DNA of 64,000 nt from Chimonanthus salicifolius (GCA_013350335.1 CM023540.1:930001-994000), one strand, 5' to 3'. Positions 1 through 10,446 are shown, counted from the first letter of the stretch. The notes: generated by a model not told the origin, from the sequence alone. Program-made: numbers and translations.

Positions 1-1758
1 CATGGATAAATTGAGAGGACTAAGGTGGACTAAGGTGAATTAAATTGATTAAAATTATTGGAAAAGGATTTAAGTTAAAATCAATAACATGGCCAAGTGG
101 GGCCCACCTCCACCTCATCAGGTGAGGTGGCGGGTGGGGTAGGTATAGGTGGGGGCCGTCCACCATGGTTGACTTGGTCAACCATGGGTGGATTTCTTAG
201 AGAAATAAATTAATGAAATTAAATTAGATAAGAATTAATTAACCTAAAGGATCCAATTAATTAAACTAATTAGATTGGTCAACTTTGGGTCAATGGAAGA
301 AGTCAAATGATGGTTTTATCTAGACCAAAACCACTCTGAGAAACACAAACCACCTAAGAAAAAACACAAAATTACCATGGACTTAGGGTGGTGGTTTTAT
401 CCCAACCACCACCACTCCAAACATGGTGACCCATACCTAGCCATGAGTGGGTCAAAATGGTCAAGGTTGGAAGACTCAAACCACCCATGTGCAAACACCA
501 AAATCGTTGGCTTGGTGGTGGTTGAGACCCACCAAGGTCAAGGGAGGCCATACTTGGGTTGGTGGGGGAAATGATGATGATGGAGTATGGTTGGGTCAAC
601 CAAAGGAGCTGAACTTTTGATCTCATTCCTCTCTCTCCCTCTTCACCTCACACACCAAGAAAAAAAAAACGTCTCTCCACCTTGCCAAAAGAAAAGAGAA
701 GAGAACTTAGAAGAAGAAGAGAAGAAAAGAGAAGAAGAGAACAAGTCTTGGTCCATTCCCTCAAGATCAAAGGCTTAGATCTTGTTTTTCATCATCATCC
801 CCTCTTCCCCCCTCCCAAACCTAACTCTATCTTAGCCGATCCAAGCATGTCCCACCATTGATCAAACACATCTAGCCGATCAAAGATCAAGAAGAAGGAG
901 AAAAGAGGCCAAGGAAGTTGACAGGAGCGACAAAGACCGGAGGAGTCGTCGGATAGTAAGTATGTTCTAAACAAGAAATTTATTATTTAGGGTTTTTAAT
1001 TTTAAAATCCATCCTTGCCATATGATGGTGGCCAAATTATTTTAAGCTATGGAATGGATCTAAAATCCATCAAATGGAAGGCAAAAAAATGGAAGAGATG
1101 GTCTAAGAAAAAAATGAAATGAATGGATTAAGTATGGAAAAGATGGAAGTTTTAATGGATTGAATGGACCTTAGGGTTCGGCCATGTAGCATGGCCAATG
1201 TGGGATGAATTTATTAAGATGTTAAGGTTGAAAATTTTGGAGAATGGCTAATGAGCTTTAGGTTTTTTAAATGAGTGAACATTAGTGATTTATGATTTCA
1301 AATTTTTGGAATTCTAAGGTTGTATTAAAGCATGGAGAATATGGAAATTTTAATGAATGGATGGACCATAGGGTTCGGCCATGTAGCATGGCCGAACCCC
1401 ATGGTAAATGAGGATGATTTTAATTTGGATTATATTTTAATATTATGCATCTTAATTAGGGTTTTTATAAGAAATAAAAAGTTGGAGAATGGTTTAGCGT
1501 TTCAAGGATTTAAAGGATTAAATGTAGGCAATTTTTGAAAAAAAAAAAAAGTTTATGATGGAATCCATGGATGATATTTTAGAATTTTTATAAGATTAGA
1601 AGTATGGAGAATGGTTAATGAAAATTAGTTTTCAAATGATTAAAAATAGGTGTTTTTAAAGGATTGTTAAAATGAGAAAATCATGAGGAAATGTTGGTGG
1701 TTTTAATGGACTTTAAATGTGATTAAAGGACCCAAGTTAAAAAATGAGGGAAAGGCAT

Positions 1759-1793
1759 CATGGGTTCGGCCATGGTGTATGGCCGAACCCATG
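1759..1793. repeat. Perfect palindromic module (15-bp arms, 5-nt loop) in LTR-A
   Basis: CATGGGTTCGGCCAT at 1759-1773 is followed by GGTGT and then by its exact reverse complement at 1779-1793. An identical copy lies at 2376-2410. Weaker copies occur about 1162-1190, 1371-1395 and 1995-2030. The same palindrome is dispersed through every other long LTR of the window. Confidence 0.9.
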
Positions 1794-3252
1794 ACCCATG
1801 TTTTAGGTCATTCATGGGCTAAGTTATGTGGTTAAACAAAATGGGAATTAAGTTAAGTTAATGATGAAATTTAGATGGATTGTATGGATGTTTCAAGTAT
1901 GATATGTGATGTTGGTGATTTAAATGGATGATTTAATTAGAGGTATGTTTAAAAGGGTAAATGAAACCAAGAAAAATGGGGAAAGAAACATCATGGGTTC
2001 AGCCATGGTGTATGGCCTAACCCATGATCCAAATTTTGATCAATTTTAGTCTAAGGTTAAATGCATGTATCAATGCTTAGGAGTTTGATTTAAAAGGCCA
2101 AAATGATTAAAGTTTTGTGATTTTAAATTGGATTATTTTGGGACAAAACTTAGTCTTTGAAAATGGTATCCATAAAGGTGAACCTTAGGGTAGTGATTAG
2201 TGGATTTAATAAATGGAAAATAATGTAGAACAATGCTAGATTTTAATGGATTTATAAAAATGATATGTGAGGGTTTAAATGGAATGAAAATGGGGACTTG
2301 AATGGATAATTTAAAATTCATTGGAGATTGGATTGAAGGGAGTAATATGGACCCAAGGGAATAGAAAATAAGCATCATGGGTTCGGCCATGGTGTATGGC
2401 CGAACCCATGACCCATTTGGAGGTCATGATTGTGGGCCACCTTTAGGGCCAAATGTGAAAGGTTATATGGGGTTAAGTGTTTTTCAAAAATTAAGTAATG
2501 GGTGGCTGAATTTGGATATGATATGGAATCATAAATAGGTCTAAGTTAGGGATGAAATCTAGACTTAAAATATACATGAAGGGGTGAAATATTAAACATG
2601 GAAGAGAAAGTGGCAAAACGGTAAATAAGTGCCACATTGAAGAACCCTATAGGGATTAGACATAAAAATCGGATATTTTGTGAATGGTTAAGCAAAGCGA
2701 TTAGTTGCTGTGTTGTAGGCCGCTAAATTGGAATATCTAAATTGGCCAAAAATCGGGTTTAGGTATGTGTTTTAAACCACGAAAAAAATGAGTCTAAGTT
2801 AAAGGGCTGATTTTCGATAAATTTGTAACCTAAATTAATGACCATTATTGAGTCTAAGTAGATGGATCAATTATGAACTTAATCGTGGATAACGTAGGGA
2901 CTAATTCGGTAAATGCAATAAGGTATCGGACATCGAAAACGGTACGCGATCGGCGACTGGATTATCGAACAGGAAGCGTAACGGAACGCGACACGGTATT
3001 CGGTAGGATTCCTACCTCTTTGTAAGCGATGGATATGTGATGGTGTTTTAAATTATTTTGATTTGGTTTATGATAGATTTATGATTATGATTTATCTTAT
3101 GATGAGTTTTAAGTTATGAATCATATGGATTATATTTTAATATTATGCATTATATGGCTATGTATGATATGTTGAGTATATGGATTACATATATTATTAC
3201 ATAGCATAATGCACTACATCTCATGCATGGCATGGGCGGAAAAAAATAAACA

Positions 3253-3492
3253 AACCGGAGTCCATGCTCCGTCGGGGCGACCGAGAAGCAAACATGGGGA
3301 TATCTGAGGGGCCATAACCGGAGTCCATGCTCCGTCGGGGCGACCGAGAAGCAAACATGGGGATATATGAGGGGCCATAACCGGAGTCCATGCTCCGTCG
3401 GGGCGACCGAGAATCAGACATGGGGATAGCCTGAGGGCTATAACCGGAGTCCATACTCCGTCGGGGCGACCGAGAAGCAAACATGGGGATAA
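3253..3492 (+). repeat. 63-bp tandem repeat, four copies, in LTR-A
   Basis: Units start at 3253, 3316, 3379 and 3442. Each contains CCGGAGTCCATGCTCCG, itself a small palindrome (CGGAG/CTCCG), followed by TCGGGGCGACCGAGAAGC. The last unit is slightly diverged. The open frames across the array on the minus strand are by-products of a period divisible by three, not evidence of a protein. Confidence 0.9.
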
Positions 3493-5440
3493 TACATTGT
3501 ATGATCATACGGATGATGGGTGGGACACATGACATAGGCACCCATGGCATAGCATTCATCACATGCTTATTTTGTTATATGTTATTTTATCGGTATATGT
3601 GTTATCACTAATCCATGTGCTAGCCCTACTCGGAGTCCTACTGGGCGCGTTGACTAACGCCCTACTTCTACCCTAGCTGATGACGCAGGAGAGGCAGGAA
3701 GCGGTGGAAATACCGGAGGCCAAGCTTAGGAGCTTGGAAAGCGTAGTCCTAGTTTATATTATGTTTACATTTTGGAGATGTAATTTTAAAAGTAACTTAG
3801 CTTGTCGGGTTGTATAAATTTACATTTCTTGCGATGGTTTGGACGTTACTTATGGACGATACATTTTGTGATGTGATCATGAACATAGGGGCATTTTGGA
3901 AAATTCAATGTTGTATCTTCCCTTCTATCTAAAAACCGGTAGGATAGACTCTATTATCATGTTCCGCAATAACTAATAATCCGCGAGCTTACTTCCCACG
4001 CGTGAACCATTCTCGTGGACTTAGTTCCGCACACGCGCGGGGTTGGCTAGTTAAGGGTCGGGCTTTAGAAGCTCGGACTTAACTCGCATCGTGGCGTCCG
4101 CGCCCTCTCTCACTCTTCTATTTCAAAAAAAAAAAATAGACTCTGATTTTCGGAAAACGGGTGAAAAAGGGGACGGGGCGTTACATTTACGAAAATGCCT
4201 TGGATTTATAAATTGAAGGGTTATGATTATAGATGAGAAAAATGGTGGGACCCATTGCTCAATGTACTTGTATAAGGTTTAAATTAAGTTAAATGGGCAA
4301 GGTACATTTATTTGGGTCAAAGATGTTAAATGGATCAAAGGACCCAAATGGGACCCAATGGGTCGTGGATGACATGATTAATCATTGAGTAAGCTCAAAG
4401 CTAATTTGGGTTAAGTTTAATTTAATGTTTGAGTGGGATTGAGATAAATTAAATGATGGAGTTTGGATGGAGTTGAATTTATTGGTTGAGTTAGATTAAA
4501 TGATTGAGTAGAATTAAATGTAGAGTTGCATGAAATGGTTGAGTTGAGTAAGGTGGTGAGTTAAATTAAGTGTAAATGAAGTGTGTAGATAAAAGGTTTT
4601 TGGTTGTTTCAAATTCAAACATATCACAACGTTGCTTACATGGGGGTTTACCTCATGCTTGAAAACTCCAAAGATGGAGATAAATGGGGTTGCCGTTTCA
4701 TGGAGTTACATATTTGAGAGGTGGCGGTTACTTAAGCTCAACAATGGCCACACGTTGGAATACAAGGGATTATTATTTCATGCATGTAACTCCAAAGATG
4801 GAGAATGAATGGGTGCTGTTTTATGGAGTTACAAAAGGGGTTTTAACTTTTCAAATTCAAATATGTTAAGACTACACGTTGGAGGAGGGGGAAGGTTTCA
4901 TCTCAAGATGAAACCCCCATGTAAGATGATAATGAGAGGAGGAGGAAAAGGGGAGGTTACACAAATACAACCCAAAGAGACGTTGGATGCTTGGGGAGGT
5001 TTCATTTCATAGATGAAACCCCCAAGTAAGCATAAAGGGCAATGTTTAATATGGGAGTTACATGAGAGATAAACATTGGACTGAATTTGAATAGCCAAAG
5101 AAGTTTCATTTCTTACTCTCTCTATCTCTTTCTCCCTTGATCGTCCTTCATCTTTCCAAAAGCAAGAACAGCAGTTGGTTACTGATTTGCAATCAGTCCT
5201 TGGTTGATTTCTTTCACCAAGACAAAAGCACACTTTGAGCAAAGGAGTTTGGCACCAAGGTTTAAGATCAAAGTTTCCTTTCTCTCTCTTTCTTCCTCAA
5301 ATCCACATCACCTAGCTAAATTATCCCAAGGAGGTTGCAGCAAGGTTTGTCTCAGCCAAAAGAACAAGAAGAAAGAAGGAGAGGCTAGGGAAGTAAAGGA
5401 CCAAGGAAGGAGTCAAAGAACCGAAGGAGACACGGTATTG

Positions 5441-6874
5441 GTAAGTTGCACTATGAACCTTGTCAAATAAGTTGGTTAAGGGATGTGATCCGGCCATTGT
5501 GTGGCCAGATCCATCAATGGTTTAGATTAGGTATTATGCTGTCTTTAAATAACAAAATATGGACCATAGGGTTCGGCCCCTTTGGATGGCCAAACCCCAT
5601 GGAAAAACTTGGTGACTTTAATGGTGTTTGAGGGATAAATTCCATATTGGGTAATGAAGTTTTTTAAAGAATTTAAAGTGAAGATAGCTTATTGTTTTTG
5701 AGTAGCTATGGCTTGGCTGAAATATATTATTGTTATGGATAATTTATGGATTAAAACCATGGACCAATGTTGGAAGGATTACACCAAGAGAACCATAGTA
5801 TGGCCGAACCCCATGGATTGTTTTATGGATTATGTTAATGTATGATATATGTTTATGATTTCGAAATTACATATCTCAATTATGGACTTAGTACTAAGGA
5901 GATTAAACATGAAAGAGGATGGAACTTGGGATTAAAATCTCTAGGGTGAGGTTCGGCCATGTGTGGGGCCGAACCCCACCAATTGTCAATTGATGGACTT
6001 GATGATTAATTTGTGATAAAATTAAGCAAATGAGATACATGTATGAGGGACTTAAAGGACCAAATAAAGATGGTGAGGTTCGGCCATGTGTATGGCCGAA
6101 CCCCACTAAGGTGGTTTGGTGTTGGACTTTGAATTTTAAGGAAAATTAAGCAAAGAGTTGTATGGTGGCATTATTGTAAATTATGGATGAAATGATCAAA
6201 AAATAAAATGATCATGTGATTGGATAAATGGTCCAAAACCAAAGTGGTTCTTAGAACATTAAGCTTTGCTTGAAATTAGGTAGACAAATGATTAACTTGC
6301 TGCTATGTACATAAGGTATTTGGATTTCTAGAACGGTGTACAAGCCGTGATCGGAAGACGGTTCAGAGGAAGGGTCAAACAAAGTAACATAGTGTAGGTT
6401 TCCTACCTTGTTGTAACCACATATGTTATTTGCTGTTTTATGTTTATTTGAATAAGTTATTTGAATGAAATGTTATATTTACAAATGACATGTTTGCATA
6501 GACATCTAATGCATGGCATGGGATGATGGTGTTGTAACCGGAGGCCACACTCCGTCGGGGCGTCCGAAAGACCACTGTGGGGTACCTTGATGATGAGAAT
6601 CCCATCAAGAGGAATCCGGAGGCCACACTCCGTTGGGCCGTCCGAAAGACCACTGTGGGATACCTTGACGATGAGAATCCCGTCAAGAGGAGGCTATGTA
6701 GAATGGCTATGGATGGCACTCATTACATGTTCATTTCATACATAGCATGTTTTATGGAATTTTAACACACATGTATTATTATATTATTTGCATGTTTTTT
6801 ATACTAACCTTGTGGTAGCCCTATTCGGAAACACTACTGGGCGCGTTGATCTAACGCCCTATCTCTATCCTTAG
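5441..6874 (+). other. Predicted intron inside LTR-B
   Basis: The donor-like GTAAGTTG at 5441 follows a GA-rich exon-like segment ending ACACGGTATTG. CTAAC is at 6851-6855, and TATCTCTATCCTTAG ends at 6874, immediately before TGGATGACGCAGG, a block shared with LTR-A. At 1.43 kb it is the shortest of the six predicted LTR introns. Confidence 0.45.
6536..6690 (+). repeat. 77-bp tandem repeat, two copies, in LTR-B
   Basis: Units begin at 6536 and 6613 with CCGGAGGCCACACTCCG, followed by a CGTCCGAAAGACC block and a second small palindrome (CTTGATGATGAGAATCCCATCAAG). The array occupies the same place in the LTR as the 63-bp array of LTR-A and is clearly related to it. Confidence 0.85.
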
Positions 6875-7132
6875 TGGATGACGCAGGAAAGGGGAAGAAC
6901 GAGGAACGAGAAGGAAATCAAGCATAGAGCTTGGGCATTTTAAATGGACTTTGAATGGACTGTTTTATGGACTTAGTTCATACGCACATGGGCTTGGCCA
7001 GTTAAGGGTCGGATTTAGAGATCCGAACTTAACTCGCGTCGTGACACTCCGCCCCGATCACTTGGTTGATTATTATATTTTAAAAAAAAAGAAAAACTCT
7101 GATTATTAGAGTAAAAAGGGCGAGGTGTTACA

Positions 7133-7205
7133 TATACAAACAGGACGAATTGGACAAATAGGACAAATTCGTAAAACTGGACCAAATGAACAAACTTGAC
7201 AAACT
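7133..7205 (+). repeat. Fragment of the 9-bp GACGAATTG/GACAAACTG minisatellite
   Basis: The segment consists of degenerate units such as GACGAATTG, GACAAATAG and GACAAACTA, the same repeat as the large array at 50140-51853. It lies between the end of LTR-B and a broken EPRV movement-protein fragment, so a second copy of the minisatellite touches EPRV sequence at an independent breakpoint. Confidence 0.8.
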
Positions 7206-7498
7206 AGACTGGTTTTAATGTGATAATCATTTTGTTCTTCAAATGTGCCATTGCTGTATATTTCTGTTATAGGCAAGGCTGGCATTTTCCAATTCGATAT
7301 GGCTTGGTCAAAGTTTTCATACACCTTTTCATCAGAATTTTTTATTCTTTCTGGATATTCTTTTTCTAGACTATTACGAGGGAAGCTAGTCAAGGCAGAC
7401 TGATAGAATGAAGAAGATGAAGTAGACCTATTAGAAGGATGCTGAAATGATCTAAACCAATTCTTAAAAAGTTTTGTCATTCCTTCAGAGCTTTCCAT
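7206..7498 (-). pseudogene. E1 movement-protein N-terminal fragment
   Basis: The minus-strand frame from the ATG at 7498 begins MESSEGMTKLFKNWFRSF and stays open to about 7206. There, after the conserved NDYHIKT stretch, it runs straight into minisatellite sequence. Only about the first third of the 30K-type movement domain remains, and the GPVYFNCFPN region seen in E4 and E8 is missing. In E8 and E10 the equivalent start MEN lies in the same context, which is why this ATG is preferred over the longer in-frame one at 7522. Non-functional remnant. Confidence 0.8.
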
Positions 7499-8122
7499 TT
7501 TTGTAATATGACTGTGGATCAAAGAGCACCTGTCAACGATTCACAACCCTATATGCCACTTCTCGGCTTCAAGCGGGACTTACTACACGATCAAACCCTT
7601 ATCCAACAATCAGATTATAAAAACAGAGAGCAATAAAAGGAAATACAAAGTTTAAAGAGGATTGGATGGATCAACTTCAGATCACAGCTAATAGATATAA
7701 TTCACCTTGCAAAGATTTAGACAGGAGATAATAATTCTAATTCTTCATTCAAACTGTTACAATATTCTTTGAAGTAGACCTATTAGAAGGATGCTGAAAT
7801 GATCTAAACCAATTCTTAAAAAGTTTTATCTTTCCTTTGGAGCTTTCCATTTTTGTAATATGACTGTGGATCAAAGAGCACCTGTCAACGATTTACAACC
7901 CTATATGCCACTTCTCGGCTTCAAGCGGGACTTACTACACGATCAAACCCTTATCCAACAATCAGATTATAAAAACAGAGAACAATAAAAGGAAATACAA
8001 AAGTTTAAAGAGGATTGGATGGATCAACTTCAGATCACAGCTAATAGATATAATTCACCTTGCAAAGATTTAGACAGGAGATAATATTTCTAATTCTTCA
8101 TTCAAACTGTTACAATATTCTC
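7419..8122. repeat. 352-bp tandem duplication in E1
   Basis: GAAGTAGACC and the following sequence occur at 7419 and again at 7771, and the similarity continues for the full 352 bp. The duplicated unit covers the 5' end of the movement protein, the intergenic spacer and the 3' end of ORF2. Between the two units ORF2 sequence is joined directly to movement-protein sequence at about 7770. The two units are only slightly diverged, so the duplication is fairly young. Confidence 0.85.
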
Positions 8123-8306
8123 TTATGCGATTACACAAGGATACTAACATAGATCTCCTAATAGTATGTATGCGGATAATAAGATATCTTCCTACTGCTA
8201 TATTTTCGTCTATTTGTCGGATAACATTTTCTAATCTTCTAAGCTGATTTTCACGATTTCTAAGATTACGCAATAATTCTTCTCTCCTTACAGAACGAGG
8301 AGGCAT
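8070..8306 (-). CDS. E1 ORF2, small basic viral protein (78 aa)
   Basis: An intact 78-codon frame starts MPPRSVRREELLRNLRNREN. The N-terminal half is rich in Arg, Glu and Leu and looks helical and coiled-coil-like, followed by the conserved IRQIDENIA and RRSMLVSLCNRIREYCN stretches. The same frame is found in E4 and E8 and in broken form in E10, always just after ORF1 and 220 nt before the polyprotein. Some caulimovirids carry small proteins in this position, some of them virion-associated. Sharing that role is inference, and I do not recognise a named family. Expression from this decayed copy is unlikely. Confidence 0.6.
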   Translation of the reverse strand: MPPRSVRREELLRNLRNRENQLRRLENVIRQIDENIAVGRYLIIRIHTIRRSMLVSLCNRIREYCNSLNEELEILSPV

Positions 8307-8307
8307 C

Positions 8308-8538
8308 TCAGAAAGCCATTGCTTGTAATTTTGATTCTGTCCTGAATACTTCTAATTGGAACACAGCATAGGTTTGAATTAAAATTATTCTTCGTCATTC
8401 ATATCATTGATGTCGTGGGTTATTTCTATGAGTGCATATTCGTAGGTGTTGTCGTATGTGTTCAAGAAGAATTTCTATTTTTCTCAATGTTTGAACATCA
8501 TCATAATACTTTTTAAGCAAAGCAAGACAAATCGACAT
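8308..8538 (-). pseudogene. E1 ORF1 (76-codon small protein), interrupted
   Basis: It is the equivalent of the intact ORF1 at 48010-48240 and 52415-52645. It starts at the ATG at 8538 (MSICLALLKKYYDDV) and ends in TGA one base before the ORF2 start. A premature TGA interrupts it after NNPRHQ, where the intact copy in E8 has an Arg codon, and a second stop follows shortly after. The protein would be short, basic and helical, with a Cys-Thr-His-Arg motif (ICTHRNN). Its function is unknown. Confidence 0.75.
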
Positions 8539-9104
8539 ACTCTATAAAGAAAGACAACATGATTAGATAATAACAAACTTATAATATCAAACTTAAAACT
8601 TTATTACTTACAGAAGATTGTACAGGGCTTCAAACTCTAGCATACTCAAGCTTCAGATTCTAAGGCTCTGGTCCTTTTGGTCTAAGGATCGATGAATACA
8701 AATGAAAACACAAGCACCTTTTATAGATGGAGAAAGGACACCAAAGACATATTCTCTTCCGACCAAGTGAATAAAGCAAACAGGAAAAACAATTCTACCG
8801 ACACAAACCAACAAGCTAGCTTTACAAAAGGGATTCCCCACTTGGGACAAAAGTAAAAAGGTACAATAAGTGGAGCAACTTTTGACCAAATGGGATGTTT
8901 CCCACAGACTTTACGTTTTCTTCTTTAATACCAACTCTTTCTTTACACTGGATGGGACTACCAACTTTAGCAGCTTTTCTTTTAAGCATGACATCTAGCC
9001 ATGCTTTTACAAAAGGAGATTCTTCACTGAAGACAACTTTAGCTACTTTCTTCTCAGCAAAACATCTAGCAATATACCCCCACCAAAAGAGATGACACCA
9101 ACAT
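8539..9104 (-). promoter_or_regulatory. E1 viral leader and promoter region
   Basis: This is non-coding EPRV sequence between the PBS and ORF1. CTATAAAAGG at 8717-8726 (minus strand) is a good TATA box and aligns with TATA-like sites in E8 and E10. The upstream part contains several copies of the CTTTTGGTGG/CAAAAGATG type. Open frames across it are not conserved between copies. Confidence 0.6.
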
Positions 9105-9117
9105 GGCTCTGATACCA
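9105..9117 (-). other. E1 tRNA-Met primer binding site
   Basis: The minus strand reads TGGTATCAGAGCC, which matches the 3' end of plant initiator tRNA-Met and marks the start of minus-strand DNA synthesis in pararetroviruses. The flank is AACTTGG (sublineage B) rather than AATATTGG (sublineage A). Confidence 0.9.
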
Positions 9118-9142
9118 AGTTCATGAGGATCGCGTCAAATCA

Positions 9143-9567
9143 ATATTTCAAAAAGAAATACATAAAAGAAAATGTTCCAACTTGTTATACTTGAGGGAAA
9201 AAGGGTCATTATTCAAATAAATGCTTTAAGAAAAGAAAATTCCTCTAAGAAGAAACTTAGAAAAATCAATAACAAAAATGAAGAGGAAAATACTGAAAAA
9301 GAACAATCTGATTCAAGTTCCTCAAGAGAAGAAAAATATGAATCTGATTCATCAACTAACATTGAAGAAAATAATCCCCAGGTTCAGCTCATCAAACAAT
9401 TCCACTCATGTACATGTCATTCAGATGATGAACAATCTGATGGAGAATGGTTGATAGCATCTGATGAAGATCTTGGTATCCATATCTGTGTCCTCACAAC
9501 CCCTCAAAAATTACATTTAGAAATGGTTGATAACATACCCGATCTGAGAAAAAAGTTCAATTTTTAA
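9143..9567 (+). pseudogene. E2 coat-protein C-terminal fragment with broken zinc finger
   Basis: At about 9142 the EPRV sequence switches from minus (E1) to plus (E2). E2 begins inside the coat protein just before the CCHC finger. The second Cys codon is a TGA (9192-9194), and a one-base insertion in the following Lys-rich stretch shifts the frame. The acidic Ser/Glu/Asp-rich tail then continues in the frame open from 9172 to 9567, ending after a further small deletion near NIPDL. Family knowledge: the finger binds viral nucleic acid in caulimovirid coat proteins. This copy cannot encode it. Confidence 0.8.
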
Positions 9568-9650
9568 ACCAAATTTCAAAATTGGGGGCAGGAGAAGAAG
9601 GAGAAAGTTCACAACCAAAAATTTCCTTTGAAGAAGATGAAAATGGAGAT

Positions 9651-10445
9651 AAAACAACATGTTATCCAAAAAGGACAAAAGAGAAAGAAACATTTTACCA
9701 CCAACCTATTCCATGATTGACCTTATGAATAGAGCAGAAAAAATTCATACTATAAATAAACCCTTGACTCTCTTAGACTTACAAAGAGAATTAAATGATC
9801 AGAAGAGAGAACTCCGTGAATTAAGAATAGAGTTAACCAAAAAATAAAATGAGCTTGATGAGAGGTTAACTTGGTTTGGAAAACGATGGTGCTATTGAAA
9901 AATTTGTCTAAAGAATTAAAGGAGAAATTAGTAAAGTCACTACCGCTATAATCCCTACAAAATGTATATACCAATAGTGGAGAGTTCAAGTGAAAATAAA
10001 AATAAAAAACTTTGAGAAGATTGTCAATGCCATAATTGATACAGGTGCAGACTTAAATGTTATCAGATTAGGTATCGTTCCCATTGAATTTACAAGTAAA
10101 TCGAAACAGTTTGTTTCTGCTGCTAATGGAACGACCATTTCCATAGAAAGAAAAATCCCAAATGTTCATGTCTGCATAAAAGGAGTCTGTGTTATTCACC
10201 CTTTATCATTTCAGAAGATATTGTTAATGATGTACTTCTTGGATCCCCATTTATTCTCCAAATCCAATCCTTTTCTGTAACACAAAAGGAATCTCTACAA
10301 ATATCAAAGGGATTGATGTAAATCTTGATTTTATAGATGATCCTTGTGAAACAAAAATTCAAAGGATAAATCAAGTTATCGCCACTAGAGAAAATTACAT
10401 AGATGGACTAAAAAATGAAATCAAAGTTGCCCAAATTACAAAAAA
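9651..10445 (+). pseudogene. E2 coiled-coil linker and aspartic protease
   Basis: The coiled-coil linker (DLQRELNDQKRELRELRIEL) is followed by a stop (TAA near 9845) and a short deletion. The protease core then appears in the frame open from 9990, with the catalytic DTGAD at 10038-10052 and a downstream NVIRLGIVPIEF stretch. A frameshift near 10195 breaks the second half, whose LDFIDDPCETKIQRINQVI block continues in another frame to about 10440. In the intact arrangement the protease would release polyprotein products. Its order, after the coat protein and before RT, is that of caulimovirids. Confidence 0.8.
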
Positions 10446-10446
10446 A

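Larger units (their letters stand above)
956..3676 (+). other. Predicted intron inside LTR-A
   Basis: A donor-like GTAAGTATG at 956 follows a purine-rich exon-like stretch. CTAAC at 3654-3658 resembles a plant branch point, and the pyrimidine-rich CCCTACTTCTACCCTAG ends in AG at 3675-3676, 19 nt downstream of the branch A. The same arrangement recurs in five other LTR copies, which is the main support. Splicing itself is inference. Confidence 0.45.
1..4185 (+). mobile_element. LTR-A: 3' part of a long Ty3/gypsy LTR (start lies outside the window)
   Basis: The segment ends in GGGACGGGGCGTTACA, the same terminal form as the other long LTRs here. It reads in plus orientation. In order it holds a region rich in GGTCAA-type words, a CT/GA-rich leader (about 620-770), a donor-like GTAAGT at 956, five or so GGTTCGGCCAT palindromes (about 1162, 1371, 1759, 1995, 2376), a 63-bp tandem array, a branch-point and acceptor-like site, and a terminal stem-loop near 4049-4090. 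No gag or pol is attached, so it is either a solo LTR or the 3' end of an element. Short open frames here have no recognisable protein. It is embedded in LTR-B, which resumes at 4186. Confidence 0.8.
4186..7132 (+). mobile_element. LTR-B: long gypsy LTR interrupted by LTR-A
   Basis: It begins TTTACGAAAATGCC, matching a point about 25 bp inside the U3 start of LTR-C, and ends GGCGAGGTGTTACA. The first bases of LTR-B must therefore lie left of LTR-A, outside the window. TTTAC at 4186-4190 is the likely right-hand target duplication of LTR-A. Inside are a CT-rich leader (about 5110-5170), a donor-like GTAAGT at 5441, palindromes near 5568, 5803, 5951 and 6074, a two-unit tandem repeat, a branch/acceptor block near 6851-6874 and a terminal stem-loop near 7000-7035. 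No internal retrotransposon genes are present. It joins a minisatellite fragment at 7133. Confidence 0.8.

Noticed and set aside
372..778. Short frames in the LTR-A leader as possible genes
   Set aside because: They have low-complexity composition, no homologous frame in other LTRs, and lie in the predicted promoter and leader.
3253..3492. Possible CRISPR-like repeat-spacer array
   Set aside because: Units are directly contiguous with no unique spacers, and the context is a plant LTR.
3214..3562. Open frames of 88 and 113 codons with repeated GRPDGAWTPV and SPRRSMDSGY peptides
   Set aside because: They are produced by the 63-bp tandem repeat, whose period is a multiple of three; they have no conserved start and are not kept in other LTR copies.
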